Source: Bacteroidaceae bacterium (GTDB lineage: Bacteria; Bacteroidota; Bacteroidia; Bacteroidales; Bacteroidaceae). From it: a DNA stretch of 7,313 nucleotides. The position numbers were made by a program, and so were the translations under genes. Shown piece after piece: positions 4,747 to 7,313 of the stretch; the stretch's first letter is position 1, and every line of letters starts with the position of its first letter. The stretch covers positions 1-7,313 of the forward strand of contig JAGCWG010000394.1 of assembly GCA_017961965.1 (NCBI GenBank), in the 5' to 3' direction. The notes beneath the pieces were generated by a model that saw only the letters and a program-made list of their open reading frames with translations, did no database searches and had not been told where the DNA came from.

Positions 4747-7313
4747 ATGAAGAAATCAACTTATAAATCATTTTTCACGCTTCTTGCGTTTTGGATTGTC
4801 GCCTCTTTCGCTCAGGCGGCACAGATTGTTACGGAGATAAAGGATGGAGCAAAGGTCTATATCCGCTATAATGCGGGTACGGCAAGTGCGCCTAAATATT
4901 ACTACTGGAGTGCAGGACAGAATTATGGTACTACTGCTATTACTTCTGTGCATGGTGTAGAGTGTACATTAAAGGAAACAAGTACTGGCTCTGGCAGCTA
5001 TTACTTGCATTTGGGTATAGCTAATGGTGACGGAACAAATGTGAATGATAGATATATTTTTTACCAAAGTGATCGTTTCAAGTGTGATAAAGGAAGTGGT
5101 AGTAATGGTAGTGAGAAAACGCCTTTTACTTTTGTTAAAGTTTCTGATAATGTATATACAATTAAATTTGGAACCAATACTGTGACTGTTGGCTCAAATC
5201 CAGCTGGTGATAAATTAAAAATAGGTGGATCTACTCAGTGGGAGGTGGTGACAAAGGAACAGCTTAAAAGGGAATTGGAGGATGCTTCACCATCCAATCC
5301 TGTAGATGCTACGTTCTTTATCAGTGACCCGGGATTTAGCAGAAATGTTGTTGATACAGTCAAGAATAAATGGAAAATATATGATGCCACAAGTGGTGAC
5401 TTGAAAGGTAGTCTTTCTAACACTGTTGTTAATGTAGGAAATACGCAAATTATTAATTCCTATCCAGCGAATAATGATGGACAGGGTAAGATGTCTGTCG
5501 TGTCAATTACTAAATCTGATGGATCTTTGTATAAGGTTCAGCAGACGTTAACAGGATTGCCAAATGGAAAATATCGTGTTTCTGTTCAGGGATCTTCAAA
5601 GAATGATAATGTATGTTATCTGTTTGCTAATAATGGAAATTCAGAAGTAACGTCAAGTGCTTTCACGAAAAATACATCTATAACTAATAATACAACAGCT
5701 TATAATGCTTTCACTGGCACGAATGCGTCAGATTATGTACGTTCCGTTGAGGTGCAAGTCCTTGATGGAACTTTGACCATTGGTGTGAAGAATAATTCCG
5801 CATCACCAAAGGCTGATGTTTTTGTTGATAACTTCGAACTTTATTGTTTGGAGGTTAATACAATTACATTCTACAATCCTGCTCCTGAAGATTATACACC
5901 GGTGGCAGTTGATAACGAGTCTTGGACAGAGGTTTCCGATGGTGTCAATTCATATAATAACCCAGAAAAGTATTTCTTTACTATATGGGTAAATGACAGT
6001 ACTTTGCTTGACTTGAAGGATGGCGAAGATGGAGAACAAGGTACTGAATATAAGACTATGGGATGTTTCTCTAATGTCAATCCGTTGGATAATAAAGGAT
6101 ACTTATGGGAATTATATAAAGTGGGAGCAAAAAAGTTTGTTCTTGTTAATCCTACTTCCCGTGAGAATATGTTACAGACAGATGATAATGATACAAGGTT
6201 CTTCAGATTTAATGAATCTACTGTTCTTAATACTGATAATGCAACAGTAACATTAAGTATGAAGACTAAAAATGATCATAACTATTCCATTCGGACATCC
6301 AATGATCAGTATTTACGTCCTTGGAATGCTCGTATGTTAGATGTCATAGCTGATAGTAAAGTAGCATATTTCAAGATATATGCCATTCCACGTACATCTG
6401 TGGTGGTAGATGGGCCATACGAGCAGATACAAGCTACACTTGCTTCTGATGCATATACTAATTCTAATATGTCATTTGACGCCAGTCTTCTGATGTCTAA
6501 TTCAGATGCTATGGGAACAAATGACGATGTAGTGCGAGGATGGACTAATACAGGTGATGTGAAGACTGTTAGCCCTGTAGCAGGTGAGGATGGTAGGAAG
6601 TCTTGCTTTACATTCCCAACTTCATCAGAAGGAAGCTTGAGCCAGACGTTGAACGGAATGCATGCTGGTTTATATACTCTTACTGCTCATGTGATTGGTG
6701 GTAAGGGCACATTGTTTATTGGTGATGCAGAAACAGCAATAACAGGTGCTGGCACTTTTGAAGTTGAGAAATATTTTGATGCAGATAATTGTGATGTTAC
6801 TTTCGGCGCAAAAGTCGGAAACTCTTCTGAAAGTGCTTTGCAGATTGACTATTTCACTCTTAGGTATTCTATATCAAAAGATTTCTATGTTCGTACGAAT
6901 ATAAATATAGGTTCAGAGAGTGAACCTGAGTATCTTTATGTTGCAGGTGGTACTCACAATAACAATGTAGTTATGGCTAAGCACGGAACAGAGTTTACTG
7001 CTGTTGGACGTGGTGCTTCGACATTGAGCGGCTTTGAGGATTCTCAGTCAGTCGTGCTTAAGACCGGAACTTATACAAGTAGTGGCAACATCGGATATTT
7101 AGGTCTTGACGCTAACAATAAGTATGCGGTCAATATTGAGAGTGCCAACAAGTCTCTTATGCTCTTAAAGCCAGTTGACGCTACAAACAAGTATTATATG
7201 TATTCTGCCAGCGATAACAAATATGTTGGTGGAAGCAATACGTTGTATAGTGACCTTACACAGAGTGGCTCTCCAACCACTCAGTTTGAATTAGTCAGCA
7301 AGTGTCAGCTCCT
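4747..7313 (+). CDS. Large secreted multi-module beta-rich protein, N-terminal 855 residues (3' truncated by window)
   Basis: An open frame runs from ATG 4747 to the window edge without a stop. Residues 1-24 form a signal peptide (MKK, hydrophobic core, cleavage probably after AQA at 24). Residues ~25-178 are beta-rich and end in an amphipathic stretch (TKEQLKRELEDA). Residues ~187-368 form a jelly-roll-like module: FFISDPGFSRN near its start, QQTLTGLPNGKYRVSV in the middle, VFVDNFELYC at its end. Residues ~376-558 look beta-trefoil-like (YSIRTSNDQYL, VAYFKIYAI). Residues ~559-708 repeat the jelly-roll pattern (LSQTLNGMHAGLYTLTA, then LQIDYFTLRYS). Residues ~715-855 are again trefoil-like (KYYMYSASDNKYVGG). 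This alternation is typical of large uncharacterised surface or secreted proteins of gut Bacteroidales with putative carbohydrate-binding folds. No catalytic domain is visible so far; one, or a C-terminal sorting signal, may lie beyond the window. The gene diverges from the lipoprotein unit across a 1.3-kb repeat-rich spacer. Secretion is well supported; ligand unknown. Confidence 0.88.
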   Translation, partial: MKKSTYKSFFTLLAFWIVASFAQAAQIVTEIKDGAKVYIRYNAGTASAPKYYYWSAGQNYGTTAITSVHGVECTLKETSTGSGSYYLHLGIANGDGTNVNDRYIFYQSDRFKCDKGSGSNGSEKTPFTFVKVSDNVYTIKFGTNTVTVGSNPAGDKLKIGGSTQWEVVTKEQLKRELEDASPSNPVDATFFISDPGFSRNVVDTVKNKWKIYDATSGDLKGSLSNTVVNVGNTQIINSYPANNDGQGKMSVVSITKSDGSLYKVQQTLTGLPNGKYRVSVQGSSKNDNVCYLFANNGNSEVTSSAFTKNTSITNNTTAYNAFTGTNASDYVRSVEVQVLDGTLTIGVKNNSASPKADVFVDNFELYCLEVNTITFYNPAPEDYTPVAVDNESWTEVSDGVNSYNNPEKYFFTIWVNDSTLLDLKDGEDGEQGTEYKTMGCFSNVNPLDNKGYLWELYKVGAKKFVLVNPTSRENMLQTDDNDTRFFRFNESTVLNTDNATVTLSMKTKNDHNYSIRTSNDQYLRPWNARMLDVIADSKVAYFKIYAIPRTSVVVDGPYEQIQATLASDAYTNSNMSFDASLLMSNSDAMGTNDDVVRGWTNTGDVKTVSPVAGEDGRKSCFTFPTSSEGSLSQTLNGMHAGLYTLTAHVIGGKGTLFIGDAETAITGAGTFEVEKYFDADNCDVTFGAKVGNSSESALQIDYFTLRYSISKDFYVRTNINIGSESEPEYLYVAGGTHNNNVVMAKHGTEFTAVGRGASTLSGFEDSQSVVLKTGTYTSSGNIGYLGLDANNKYAVNIESANKSLMLLKPVDATNKYYMYSASDNKYVGGSNTLYSDLTQSGSPTTQFELVSKCQL

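Noticed and set aside
4768..6250. Short frames within the large plus-strand gene
   Set aside because: All lie inside one uninterrupted 855-codon frame with a signal peptide and repeated modules.

Overview
The window looks like a chromosomal segment of a member of the Bacteroidales, probably Prevotella/Segatella-like. Three things point there: promoters of the Bacteroidota type (TAnnTTTG at -7, one with TTTG 19 nt upstream), a fimbrillin-like/FISUMP lipoprotein, and a large secreted modular protein. The organism call is inference from gene families and promoter style; no marker gene settles the genus.

Layout. (1) 2-817 (+): 3' end of a Na+/phosphate symporter gene with its PhoU-like cytoplasmic tail. 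(2) 818-1135: non-coding, dominated by a 178-bp element with perfect 16-bp terminal inverted repeats (854-1031). (3) 1113-1396 (+): a compact tRNA unit with promoter, tRNA-Arg(CCT), tRNA-Trp(CCA) and intrinsic terminator. (4) 1434-1464: intrinsic terminator of the opposing gene, so the two units meet tail to tail. (5) 1510-3021 (-): fimbrillin-like lipoprotein with a C-terminal FISUMP domain, broken by one in-frame TAG at 2362-2364. (6) 3067-3108: hairpins, including a minus-strand terminator. (7) 3253-3456 (-): a small 67-residue protein of unknown function with its own promoter. (8) 3565-4430: gene-free spacer holding several repeat types: an 11-bp-period array, an inverted pair of 9-bp-period triplets, a truncated second copy of the element in (2), and a 144-bp element bounded by 24-bp perfect inverted repeats. 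(9) 4431-4746: promoter and about 300-nt leader containing a long rod-like predicted fold. (10) 4747 to the window end (+): an uninterrupted 855-codon partial gene for a secreted protein with repeated beta-rich modules.

How it fits together. The symporter and tRNA units are housekeeping. The minus-strand small gene plus lipoprotein, and the divergent large secreted protein, look like an accessory cell-surface region. They are separated by a repeat-rich, AT-rich spacer of the kind that accumulates small non-autonomous elements. The points most worth a second look are the in-frame amber codon, the dispersed element family (one intact copy, one truncated), the 11-bp array and the structured leader. 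I see no complete defence system, CRISPR array, transposase or recombinase gene.
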